34,381 nt of DNA, taken from positions 39,130-73,510 of the forward strand of contig NZ_BDQX01000292.1 of assembly GCF_003112455.1 (NCBI RefSeq), given 5' to 3'. Numbering within the stretch: the stretch's first letter is position 1; every line of letters starts with the position of its first letter. Positions 19,601-25,993 of the stretch are shown piece after piece. The notes beneath the pieces are model-generated. The model made no database searches and was not told the origin of the DNA. It saw nothing but the letters and a program-made list of their open reading frames with translations. The DNA comes from Paenibacillus agaridevorans. Lineage in GTDB: Bacteria > Bacillota > Bacilli > Paenibacillales > Paenibacillaceae. A program made the translations under genes and the position numbers.

Positions 19601-20704
19601 TCAGGACCATCGATACCATCGACACCAGCGCCAACAGATGTCATCAAGGTTGGCAACAAGGCGATTGTGGAGTTTGGCAGCGACATCACATCCAAGTCCA
19701 TTCCTGTACAGGATATCGGCGGACTGTCCCTCCAGGTGAAAGCCGCGAATGCGGTTCTAATCGTTCAGGCGAATGCGCTGAAACAATGGCTGACGCAGGC
19801 GGGCAATCCGTCCGGGGCAAGTATTGAAGTAATCGTTGCGCCAGTGACTGCCGGAGATATCGCGAATGCCCCAGCCCAAGGCGGTAGGGCGCGTGTGGAA
19901 GTTGCAAGCGTGGTCTACGACATTACGATTAAGCTGAAGTACAACGACGAGCGCATCGACATCAGTCATGTTGAAGGCGGCGTGGAAATCACCCTGCCTT
20001 ATAACAATGAGGCCGATGAGGACCTGCTGGGCATCTATTATTACAATGAAGAAACCAAAGCGTGGGAATACGTTGGAGGCAGCGTAAATACAGCCAAGCA
20101 TACCGTGACGGTTACGCTTGAGCATCTGAGTAAATATGCGGTGCTGGAATACGCGAAGTCATTCTCGGATGTTTCTTCGAACCACTGGGTGGCTCGTACG
20201 CTGGAGGTGTTAGCGGCGAAACATATCATTAACGGTACAAGCGAAACGCATTTCACGCCAAACGGACAAACGACCCGCGCTGAATTTACCTCCTTGCTGG
20301 TGCGGGCGCTTGGCCTGACGCAAGCGGCAAGCTCCGTTCCGTTCGAGGATGTGCAAGCGGATCAATGGTATGCGAAGGAAGTGGCGATCGCTTATAAAGC
20401 GGGGCTTGTCTCGGGCGTATCGGAGACCCAATTCGATCCGAACGCGAAGATCACCCGCGAACAGATGGCGGTATTGCTCGTTCGCGCCTACGAGTACAAG
20501 AACCGTGCGATTGCAGCGACTGGTCAGGAAACAGCCGGTCTTAAGGATGGCCCAAGCATCTCTGCATGGGCAGCAGAAGAAGTAAATAAAGCCATCGCCG
20601 CCGGGCTTCTGCAAGGCAAAGGAAACGGCATCTTCGATCCGGCTTCCGACGCGAGCCGCGCTCAAACCGCGCAGGCTATCTTGAATCTTTTGAACAAGCT
20701 ATAG
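13658..20704 (+). CDS. giant SLH-anchored alpha-amylase / SGNH-esterase mosaic protein
   Basis: 2,348-residue cell-wall enzyme. The frame opens at GTG 13646, but that overlaps the Shine-Dalgarno AAGGAG (13639-13644); ATG 13658 gives a proper signal peptide cut after residue 34 (AALA). Domains: GH13 amylase to about 512 with DVIPNH, nucleophile Asp217 (FRYDAIKH), acid Glu276 (YGEVLQ) and Asp342 (ESHDTY); CBM26-like starch-binding module about 621-738; four Listeria-Bacteroides B-repeats about 747-1078; bacterial Ig-like (BIg2) domain 1079-1165; SGNH/DUF4886-type hydrolase 1174-1365 with Ser1183 (GNSL), Asp1331 and His1334 (DNVH); discoidin/CBM32-like 1423-1562; an unrecognised 300-residue region; second BIg2 1884-1966; Pro/Thr linker; a beta-rich domain 1993-2165; three SLH domains 2168-2348. 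Degrades starch and probably removes ester groups at the cell surface. Regulation by CcpA is suggested by two cre-like sites. Confidence 0.93.
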   Translation: MKQTNRLKRKRFLSLLLTVGMMASAVTMPTAALAEPVTATASAAGNATPERIRDGVILHAFDWNLNVIESNLQAIADAGYTAIQTSPIMGSSSGGENWASSYTPRNMIAGGNGNKFGDRAAFVSLTTAAEKLGIKIIVDVIPNHIGSVANSDAPWNDSTHFHNVTGNVGYNDRFLLTQPEMIPGLRDLDTHSKFVQDSFIAYLKDMIDAGASGFRYDAIKHVELDDDLPSPASIAAGATNTKYPDGNFASDYVKNVTGAAKAYLEEKGKVSFQYGEVLQGGDPNNDRMSGYAKYIDLTASMYGHHVRGVLEVGDIGRVDKWTDYSAEGLRADQLVPWVESHDTYNNEGESKSFSPKQIRQGWAMIAARKDASPLFFARNINADGTQRTNVRTAEFVDYNRPQWSHPEVVAVNKFHNAMAGRDENLKSLGNNAVMIERGTVADGGGAVLINTSTTARVLGSVEVQFLKDGFYVNALNEADVFTVSNGRISGTIPGNPAKAGNTDTASNPGLVVLMEKEEADSAILAALPNDDDVSAGNSFTGNQIRLRMSSVNVSNASYAINNGDAKSFAHNDIITVSANYNDPITVTLVGRADGGNWMTKAFTYTRVEPAGSVPPPVLEPTHVNIYLSINRNASFQAWASSGVWAYSFNPELFGGWPGGAMTRMKYNGADTHWYKIEAPRAAVGGIIFNNNSGQQTGQPAITASMLNNEQLYFYGTGASNFNINGSSDTGNNARANWDTAFAAGNNIGFAASGVFPPGRNGVFFNTSDGSAVANQYVRDGEKAIRPATDPTRSGYLFDGKWYTDSAFTQEYNFDTPVVNTLGDNHIYAMTLYAGWIELEAGKFLVEFNTLGGSPVMSIPNLVSGTSITAPQTPVRNGYTFGGWFKDSAYTQAWNFESDTVTEATTLFAKWELVPYAITYRDGEVAAAMPGSVPTVYTVETETFSLSEPSPKEGFTFAGWYTDSQFLSSSKLSSIAVGSVGDKTLYARFMANTYNITLDPQSGSSGTASVSVNYGGMLPLGIARPVREGYAFQGFYANTDGTGQQYYNSDGVRVFTGNWSNASSSTLYANWSMETGFVPVTEIRLNGQDTITTKGGSLSLTAEVLPADATNKAVIWSVENGTGSATIQNTGLLTAVNDGTVTVKATAADGSGIMDTKTITISGQTTSNPDPTDDTIRILMVGNSLTRYNDVADKLERLFAYAGKEAIVDTRTQMGASLLDQAEILAVSTREAILNGDYDYVVLQEKSSGFTEALLTQGVGAFNPWILEAESKPQLVLYMPWSNEDVFKTMQTTFTNAYVKVAKSYGALLAPSGEAYYDLYFNEGKSWYRNGDNVHGNDLASLISASTLFYTMSGQEQPVLQIRETDQSVVKALVESSDYRNYPVSYDRDLVNLIERKAHAFADSYRDLNHVPDLTGRGMDATVNLAKQKQGSASSNARGATRGIGARNVGNLTDGSTTSFIVLHEEDPDPWFAVDLGAKTAFNQLTLYWGAADEYADSYRTKFTIEGTNDPEAGYETIATGQSTSSNKQEIRFAGVEYRYVRVHVTEKIGEYASLYEMEVYNLPGQGGEDPSADFKVNVGDYLQIQVGDSLTNMSLYEQGMYEAEAAFPRGVKDYKILRNGELIYKGAIKESNAAQNVIIRLFAADSKVVTGQDVHKDVNGNPVQDIKKVANWTGNFFNRNGIEEFKAFGGWDQASPLSALPYRGGGIFAREFTYTVPAVAVSYDYKINYDQTWNNGEIPSANRRVVFPTSDKERDTFVLWVNSLRGELFDSINDGSTTFKTKDNNEYGKAIGTAKVELSLSKEGNETLYPMVQTGKNAYMVTAFITPGTYTWADKIDDKEGTLSGSFTVDKNAAVTFQYRVNSDDYVMLNTVDHAERFMEAIPVETIHISGNDAITTKGGTLQLTAEALPANATNKAVVWSVDNGTGSATISAAGLLTAVSDGTVTVKATAADGSGILRTKSITISGQTTSNPGPTDPPGNSGPSIPSTPAPTDVIKVGNKAIVEFGSDITSKSIPVQDIGGLSLQVKAANAVLIVQANALKQWLTQAGNPSGASIEVIVAPVTAGDIANAPAQGGRARVEVASVVYDITIKLKYNDERIDISHVEGGVEITLPYNNEADEDLLGIYYYNEETKAWEYVGGSVNTAKHTVTVTLEHLSKYAVLEYAKSFSDVSSNHWVARTLEVLAAKHIINGTSETHFTPNGQTTRAEFTSLLVRALGLTQAASSVPFEDVQADQWYAKEVAIAYKAGLVSGVSETQFDPNAKITREQMAVLLVRAYEYKNRAIAATGQETAGLKDGPSISAWAAEEVNKAIAAGLLQGKGNGIFDPASDASRAQTAQAILNLLNKL
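13682..13695 (+). promoter_or_regulatory. second cre-like palindrome inside the amylase signal-peptide codons
   Basis: CGAAAGCGCTTCCT contains the palindromic core GAAAGCGCTTCC (13683-13694), close to the ideal TGAAAGCGCTTTCA. Sites just inside a coding region can act as CcpA roadblocks. The bases also encode Lys-Arg-Phe-Leu of the signal peptide, so chance constraint by coding is possible. Confidence 0.35.
16892..17160 (+). repeat. direct repeat copy A (BIg2 domain 1 of the amylase)
   Basis: About 269 bases that align without gaps to 19307-19575 at a constant offset of 2,415 bases (805 codons). Long exact stretches are shared, such as the one covering 17082-17104, and the 3' ends GATTAGCGGCC..ACAACAAGCAATCC are nearly identical. 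Each copy encodes one bacterial Ig-like domain ending in TKxITISGQTTSNP. Confidence 0.85.
19307..19575 (+). repeat. direct repeat copy B (BIg2 domain 2 of the amylase)
   Basis: Partner of 16892-17160, same length and frame. Together the copies bracket the SGNH hydrolase, the discoidin-like domain and the unrecognised region. Differences are mostly single-base and often at third codon positions. Confidence 0.85.
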
Positions 20705-20710
20705 GATGTA

Positions 20711-20763
20711 AAAATAAAGAGCCCGTTAATCCGCTTAAGCGGGTTAACAGGCTCTTTATTTTG
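20711..20763. terminator. bidirectional intrinsic terminator between convergent genes
   Basis: AATAAAGAGCC (20713-20723) pairs perfectly with GGCTCTTTATT (20750-20760); inside, GTTAATCCGC and GCGGGTTAAC form a second stem. A-rich on the left and T-rich on the right, it can end transcripts from both the amylase (plus) and the histidine kinase gene (minus). Confidence 0.85.
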
Positions 20764-20847
20764 TAGAGAACGCCGTCCAGAGTTGGTTTCCAGATGTAGA
20801 GACACTGACTTGCAATGGACTGCGATGGTGTTAAAGAGGCTGCTCCG

Positions 20848-22503
20848 TTATTCCTGAACGGGCAGCCTCACGACAAAGCAAGCTCCCTGCGAGGAGGACG
20901 GCTCCCCTTCAGGCCCGCCGTGCTCCGTGACGATCCCGATCGTGCCGCCGTGCAGTTCGACGATCTTGCGCGCGATGGACAGGCCGAGGCCGCTTCCGCC
21001 GATGCTTCGATTGCGGGACGGATCGGCCTTGTAGAACCGCTCGAATACCCGCTCTCGTTCCTCAAGGGGAATACCGGGACCCGTGTCGCGAACGGACACG
21101 AGGATGACGCCGTCCTCTTCGGCCGCGGCTATAACGATAGCTCCGCCGCTTGGCGTAAACTTGATGCTGTTCGCCAGCAGATTGGTCCAGACGCCGTTCA
21201 TTAGCTCGGTATCGGCCGTTAAGGCGAGCGGTTCGGCTTGGAGCTCGACGCGCAGCGACTTGCGCTGCCAGACCGGTTCTCCGGCCAAAATAATTTCCCG
21301 CAGCTGGCGGTCCAATCGGTAAGGCGCGGGATGGAAGGGATGCTGTTCGGAGTCGAGAGAGGACAGCTTGAGCAGATTGTCGCTTAGCTTGGACAACCGG
21401 CTGCTCTCCTGTTGAATGATTCCGACATACCGCTCCTTCTCTTCGATCGTCACGTCATCCGCGCGAAGCGCCTCGGCGAAGCCGTGAATGGATGTTAGAG
21501 GCGATTGAATCTCATGCGAGACATTGGCGACGAAATCCTGCCGCATCGACTCGATCCGCGACAAACCCTCCGCCATTGTGTTCATACTGCCCGCGAGCTC
21601 GCCAAGTTCGTCACGGCGCTTGACCGGCAGCCGAACGGCGAAGTTGCCCGACGACATGCGAAGCGCGGCATCGTTAATATGTTTGATCGGACGGACGAGG
21701 AAGCGCGCGGCGAACAAGATAAGCACGGAACCGATCGCCAGCAGCGCGAGGAGCAAGGTGGCCGTCGTCAGGATAAAGTTGCTGTTGCGCGGATATCGAT
21801 TATGCTGCAGGAAGATCGACCACTGCTCGCCGTCCAGCGTGACGAGACGGCCGATGGATTCGCCGACCGAAGGCTGGCGTGGGGGCAAGCCGGAGCGATA
21901 TCCCCATATGCGTGGACTGCCCTCTCCCGTCCATGACTCGGCAGGTACGGCTTTATCTGCCGCATCACCACTATTCGCGGCATCGGCCGGCCGGCTGCTG
22001 TCAGCTTCCGCGGCGGTTTCCCGTTGCGAGCGTATGCCTGAGTACTCGTTATCGAAATCCGAGGCGCTGGCCGACTCATCGATTGTTCCCGTTGAGCTGC
22101 CTCTCGTTTCGACCTCAATAGAATCGTTGGCAGATACTCCATTTGTTGCTTCTACACCTCGTCTTTCCAACCAGGGCAAAACGCCTGGCGGCCGAAATCC
22201 GTTTACTCGCCGCTGGAGTTCCTCCGCAGACTCGCCAACCGAAATGCGTTCGCCCTTGGAGCTGACCGCAAGGATAGTCATGTCCTCGATATCGGCGATT
22301 TCTTCGAGGAACCCGGACAGCGAGGATGGTTCGACGACATGATGGAGTTGCCGTATCCGCTCGAAGGCATCGTCGTAGTTCTGGGCAACCGAGCCGCGGG
22401 ATCCCTTGAACAACTGGTTCGTCAGCAGGAACGCCAGCGCGATGCTTAGCACGACAACCAGCAGGAACGTCGCGACAATGCGGACGTACAGGCTGCGCGT
22501 CAT
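20848..22503 (-). CDS. HAMP-type sensor histidine kinase (OmpR-partner class)
   Basis: 551-residue membrane kinase. Helix 1 is at about residues 9-28 and helix 2 at about 246-268, enclosing an extracellular domain of about 215 residues. HAMP (268-320) leads to HisKA with phosphoacceptor His330 (NVSHEIQSPLTS), then HATPase_c with N-box NLLANSIKFT, DTGPGIP, the F-box ERFYKADPSR and GGSGLGLSIA. Residues about 110-205 of the sensor domain are a Ser/Ala/Glu/Asp-rich low-complexity insert, probably unstructured. Its ATG overlaps the stop of the response regulator gene (ATGA), so the pair is translationally coupled. Divergent location from the efflux genes suggests it senses a drug, peptide or envelope stress. 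Confidence 0.93.
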   Translation of the reverse strand: MTRSLYVRIVATFLLVVVLSIALAFLLTNQLFKGSRGSVAQNYDDAFERIRQLHHVVEPSSLSGFLEEIADIEDMTILAVSSKGERISVGESAEELQRRVNGFRPPGVLPWLERRGVEATNGVSANDSIEVETRGSSTGTIDESASASDFDNEYSGIRSQRETAAEADSSRPADAANSGDAADKAVPAESWTGEGSPRIWGYRSGLPPRQPSVGESIGRLVTLDGEQWSIFLQHNRYPRNSNFILTTATLLLALLAIGSVLILFAARFLVRPIKHINDAALRMSSGNFAVRLPVKRRDELGELAGSMNTMAEGLSRIESMRQDFVANVSHEIQSPLTSIHGFAEALRADDVTIEEKERYVGIIQQESSRLSKLSDNLLKLSSLDSEQHPFHPAPYRLDRQLREIILAGEPVWQRKSLRVELQAEPLALTADTELMNGVWTNLLANSIKFTPSGGAIVIAAAEEDGVILVSVRDTGPGIPLEERERVFERFYKADPSRNRSIGGSGLGLSIARKIVELHGGTIGIVTEHGGPEGEPSSSQGACFVVRLPVQE

Positions 22504-23177
22504 CCGGCCGTAGACTCCAGACGATAGCCGAGTCCTCTCACCGTCTCGATGCGGAAGCCGAAGCTCCCTTCGGGGAATCGGGTGCGGAGCCGTTTAATAT
22601 GGACGTCCACCGTTCTCTCGTCGCCCTCGTAATCGACTCCCCATAGCTGGGTAATGAGGTCCTCCCGAGAGAAGGTTTTGCCGGGATAGCTGGCCAGCCT
22701 GAATAACAGTTCGAATTCCTTGGGCGGCAGCGACAAGGTTTCCTCGCCGCAGCAGATGCGGAAGTCGGCATAGTTCATGTTGATGCTGCCCAACTCGATG
22801 TTCTGGGAAGCGGTAATCCGGTATCGTCTGAGCAGAGCCTTCACGCGAGCTTGCAGCTCCGGCGGGTCGAATGGCTTGACCAAGTAGTCATCCGCTCCCA
22901 GCTCAAGTCCCTTCACTTTGTGTATCGTCTCCCCTTTGGCCGTCAGCAGCAGCAGCGGAATGTCGTAGATTCCGCTCAATTCGGAGCATAACGCCCAGCC
23001 ATCCATCCGGGGCATCATGATGTCGATGATGGCGAGGTCGGGCTTCACGGACTTCAGCTTCTCCAACGCTTCAATGCCGTCCCCGGCCTCCACGACCTGA
23101 TGGCCGTCCCTCTTGAGAAATAATCCGATCAGCTCGCGAATGTTGGGATCGTCGTCGACGACAACGATTTTGGGCAT
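22500..23177 (-). CDS. OmpR/PhoB-family response regulator
   Basis: 225-residue regulator. The receiver domain has Asp8-Asp9-Asp10, phosphoacceptor Asp52 (LAIIDIMMP) and the lysine-proline pair in YLVKPFDPPE. The C-terminal winged helix (about 130-222) carries EERTVDVHIKRLR-like recognition sequence (GDERTVDVHIKRLRTRF). The start has GGGGGA 8 bases upstream. First gene of a two-gene minus-strand operon with the kinase, and divergent from the HlyD gene 258 bases away, which it most likely regulates. Confidence 0.94.
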   Translation of the reverse strand: MPKIVVVDDDPNIRELIGLFLKRDGHQVVEAGDGIEALEKLKSVKPDLAIIDIMMPRMDGWALCSELSGIYDIPLLLLTAKGETIHKVKGLELGADDYLVKPFDPPELQARVKALLRRYRITASQNIELGSINMNYADFRICCGEETLSLPPKEFELLFRLASYPGKTFSREDLITQLWGVDYEGDERTVDVHIKRLRTRFPEGSFGFRIETVRGLGYRLESTAG

Positions 23178-23365
23178 GCCGGTGTCCCCCGATCTACACT
23201 AATTTCTGTACCCTCAAGCATATATGAACAAGCTTAGACCAAGCTGAACCGAATATGAAAGGAAGCTGAAAATCGTGAACCGGAACGAATGAGGATGCGT
23301 GCGATGCAACGTATCACTTCTGGTCCCCCGTTCGCCGGGAGCTGCGTTCGGACAGTAGACAAGGA

Positions 23366-23399
23366 CGTTCATATGCCGTTCATGAACCCATGCTATAGT
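23366..23399 (+). promoter_or_regulatory. candidate response-regulator box and promoter of the exporter operon
   Basis: Two exact CGTTCAT repeats (23366-23372 and 23377-23383) start 11 bases apart, one helical turn, the spacing used by OmpR-family dimers. TATAGT (23394-23399) is a likely -10, and the repeats cover the place where a -35 would be, which itself is poor. This is the layout of an activator-dependent promoter. Confidence 0.5.
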
Positions 23400-23435
23400 C
23401 CCTCTTGATATCGATAGTCGGAAGGTGGAGTGGAC

Positions 23436-25235
23436 ATGAAGAAGTGGATGATCGGCGTCGGTGTAGTGCTGGTAGTAGCGGCAGCAGGCTCCGGCGGCTA
23501 CTATTATTGGGATGCCCAGCGCCCGTTGGCCGCCGCGGCCGAGGCGACGTCGGTCTCAGCAAGAGCGACGAGAGGGGATATTGTCCTCAAAGTGAGCGGT
23601 TCCGGCTCCGTGGCGGCCGAGACGAAGGAATCGGTCAAGGCGGGCCTTAACGGAACAATCGAGGAGCTTGGCTTTAAGGTGGGAGATCATGTGACTGCCG
23701 GGCAGGTGCTTGCCGTCTTCGAGAAGGAGGATGTGAGCGGCCAGATCGACCAGAAGGTGCTTAGCATCAAGAAGCAGCAATTGCAATTGGAGCAGTACGA
23801 GAAGCAATATAAGGAAACGGCTGTGGCGGAAGAGGCGGATCCAGCCTCACTGGCATCGATTCAGCTTAATATTGAGGTGTTGAAGCTGGAGATGGCGGCT
23901 GGCGAGAAGGAACTGGCGGAGCTGAGGGAGCAGCAAGCGGAACGGCTGGAGGTTACAGCTGCGATTGACGGAGTGGTGACGGTCAGCGAGGTCGCTGTCG
24001 GAGATACAGTGCAAGCCAATACCATCCTTGCGGATATCGTTGACTACAATGCTCTTACCTTCAACGTTCAGGTGGACGAACTGGATATGCCTCAGATTAC
24101 CGTAGGCCAGTCAGCGGAAATTCATCTCACCGCCTTCCCCGACAAGACGTTCGAAGGCGAGATTCTGGAGCTCGCCAAGGAGGGCTCGGTATCGGGCGGC
24201 GTGGCGGCATACGAGGTTGCCATTGCGCTCAAGGAAGTGGAAGGCGTTCTTGCCGGCATGTCCGGACAAGCGGATATGATTATCGATTCCCGCGAAAATG
24301 TAGTCGTCGTCCCTGTGGACGCGGTCGTGGAGCTGATGGGCCGGACTTATGTCCGCGTGCCTGCCGAAGGCGCTTCGGACGCTTCCTCGCCGGAGACGGG
24401 GCAGCCCCCGGCAATGCCGGGCGGCGAGCGTACGGGCGGCGAGCGCTGGGGCGACGCCGCAGGAGCAGGAGCGGGAGAAGGAGCGGCAGGTTCGGGCGGC
24501 GAGAGCTGGAGTGGCGCCGCAGGCGTAGGAGCGGCTGAAGGCGCGGTAGGTTTGGGAGGCGAGAGCTGGAGTGGCGCCGCAGGCGTAGGAGCGGGTGAAG
24601 GCGCGGTAGGTCCGGGCGGCGGCCGTAGATCCGCCGTGCAAGGCGGCGCTGACGGCGAAGCAGTGCCAGAGAGGCGGGCTGCCGGAGCTGGAGGGGCTAT
24701 GGGTGCTATTCCTGCTATGCCTGCAGACCGACAAATTCCACAAAGGCCATCGTCCGGTCCAGGACGCGCGGAAGGGGAAGTCCCGATGCCGTCCGGTCAA
24801 GCTCGTTCCCAGGAGACGACCTTGGCTTCCTCAGCGCCAGGCGACGCAGACGGACAGTCCGCTCCTGCCCAGGCTCCGGGAGCCCAAGCCCCAGGTGTCG
24901 GGGGACAGACGGCCCCCGACCTGGCAGGCGATGACCGAATAAGCGCCATGGCGGAGCGAATCGGACTTGGCGGTCAGTTGAAAGAAGTCACGGTAGGCCT
25001 TAGCGACGAAACGTATGTGGAGATCGTATCGGGCTTATCCGAGGGCGATACGGTGCTTGTCCCGCTGCCGCAGGGTACGGTTGGAACAGCCCCGTCGTCC
25101 GCGGGTACCGAGATGATGTTCCCAGGCGGCATGGGCGGCAGCTTTGGCAATTTCGGCGGCGGAGGCTTCGGCGGAGGAGGCCAGGGATCAGGCGGCATGC
25201 GCGGTGGAATGCCGCAAGGCGGCGGTGCCCGATGA
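23436..25235 (+). CDS. HlyD/MacA-type efflux adaptor with low-complexity insert
   Basis: Membrane-fusion-type adaptor of an ABC exporter, 599 residues. ATG 23436 follows AAGGTGG by 7 bases; the GTG at 23430 overlaps that site and is not used. One N-terminal membrane helix (about 4-23) anchors it outside. Lipoyl-like half-motifs (about 55-100 and 170-205) flank a coiled coil of Gln/Glu/Lys (about 107-172), then a beta-barrel section (205-300). Residues about 310-520 are a Gly/Ala/Pro/Glu-rich insert, including a 20-residue unit repeated three times. The membrane-proximal domain then resumes (VTVGLSDETYVEIVSGLSEG), and the end is Gly-rich with Met. It overlaps the next gene by 4 bases. YknX of B. 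subtilis and MacA are the nearest named relatives I can suggest. Confidence 0.9.
   Translation: MKKWMIGVGVVLVVAAAGSGGYYYWDAQRPLAAAAEATSVSARATRGDIVLKVSGSGSVAAETKESVKAGLNGTIEELGFKVGDHVTAGQVLAVFEKEDVSGQIDQKVLSIKKQQLQLEQYEKQYKETAVAEEADPASLASIQLNIEVLKLEMAAGEKELAELREQQAERLEVTAAIDGVVTVSEVAVGDTVQANTILADIVDYNALTFNVQVDELDMPQITVGQSAEIHLTAFPDKTFEGEILELAKEGSVSGGVAAYEVAIALKEVEGVLAGMSGQADMIIDSRENVVVVPVDAVVELMGRTYVRVPAEGASDASSPETGQPPAMPGGERTGGERWGDAAGAGAGEGAAGSGGESWSGAAGVGAAEGAVGLGGESWSGAAGVGAGEGAVGPGGGRRSAVQGGADGEAVPERRAAGAGGAMGAIPAMPADRQIPQRPSSGPGRAEGEVPMPSGQARSQETTLASSAPGDADGQSAPAQAPGAQAPGVGGQTAPDLAGDDRISAMAERIGLGGQLKEVTVGLSDETYVEIVSGLSEGDTVLVPLPQGTVGTAPSSAGTEMMFPGGMGGSFGNFGGGGFGGGGQGSGGMRGGMPQGGGAR
24435..24614 (+). 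repeat. three tandem 60-bp units inside the HlyD gene
   Basis: Units 24435-24494, 24495-24554 and 24555-24614 each encode a 20-residue block of the type GGESWSGAAGVGAGEGAVG. Units 2 and 3 are almost identical; unit 1 is more diverged. They keep frame and probably expand or shrink by slippage or unequal crossing-over. Confidence 0.85.
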
Positions 25236-25993
25236 TGCAGGCGAATATGGAGCCTCTTATCGACATTCGGGAGCTGTCGAAGAGCTACGTAATGGGAAGA
25301 GAGAAAGTGCGCGTCTTAAACGAAATATCTTTGCAGGTTATGCCGGGTGAATTTGTTGCGATTGTGGGGCCCTCGGGTTCGGGCAAGTCTACGCTTATGA
25401 ACGTTATCGGTTGCCTGGACGCGCCGAGCGAAGGAAGCTACAAGCTGGACGGCATAGAGGTGAAGGGGCTGAGCGACAACAAGCTGGCCAATATTCGCAA
25501 CCGTAAGATCGGCTTTATCTTCCAATCGTTCCACCTGCTTCCGAAGCTGTCCGCGATCGAGAACGTGGAGCTGCCGCTCGTCTACCGGGGCATGTCTTCG
25601 AAGGAGCGGCGCGAGCGCTCCACCCGCGCGCTCGCGCAGGTCGGCTTGTCGGAGCGAATGTTCCACAAGCCAAGCGAGCTGTCCGGCGGTCAGCAGCAAC
25701 GGGTCGCCATCGCTCGCGCGCTCGCCGGGCATCCGCCGATGCTGCTGGCCGACGAGCCGACGGGCGCTCTGGATACAAAGACCGGTCAAGAGGTGCTCGC
25801 GCTCATTGAGCAGCTCAATGCGGAGGGCCATACGATTGTGCTCATTACGCATGACCAGGAAGTAGCCCGCCGTGCTTCGCGCATCGTCGTTATGAGAGAC
25901 GGCTGTATGACCGAGCAGGAGAGGAGGATGGAGCATGAAGTTGTCCCAAGGCTTCCGAATGGCCTTCTCCAGCATCCTGTCCAACAAGCTTAG
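25232..25993 (+). CDS. ABC transporter ATPase (MacB/LolD/YknY-like)
   Basis: 253-residue cytoplasmic ATPase that powers the exporter. Visible motifs are Walker A (GPSGSGKST), Q-loop (FIFQSFHLLP), signature LSGGQQQR, Walker B with D-loop (LLADEPTGALD) and H-loop (LITHD). The start overlaps the adaptor stop (ATGA). The C-terminus runs 59 bases past the start of the permease gene, a longer overlap than usual, so the last 15-20 residues (after MRDGCMTEQERR) are probably not functional. The motif set places it in the lipoprotein/macrolide-export type of ATPase rather than an importer. Confidence 0.95.
   Translation: MMQANMEPLIDIRELSKSYVMGREKVRVLNEISLQVMPGEFVAIVGPSGSGKSTLMNVIGCLDAPSEGSYKLDGIEVKGLSDNKLANIRNRKIGFIFQSFHLLPKLSAIENVELPLVYRGMSSKERRERSTRALAQVGLSERMFHKPSELSGGQQQRVAIARALAGHPPMLLADEPTGALDTKTGQEVLALIEQLNAEGHTIVLITHDQEVARRASRIVVMRDGCMTEQERRMEHEVVPRLPNGLLQHPVQQA

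Noticed and set aside
23430..23435. GTG start of the HlyD gene at 23430
   Set aside because: It lies in the Shine-Dalgarno stretch; ATG 23436 is correctly spaced.
24435..24614. Possible CRISPR-like array in the HlyD gene
   Set aside because: Units are contiguous 60-bp coding repeats without spacers and keep reading frame; a protein repeat.
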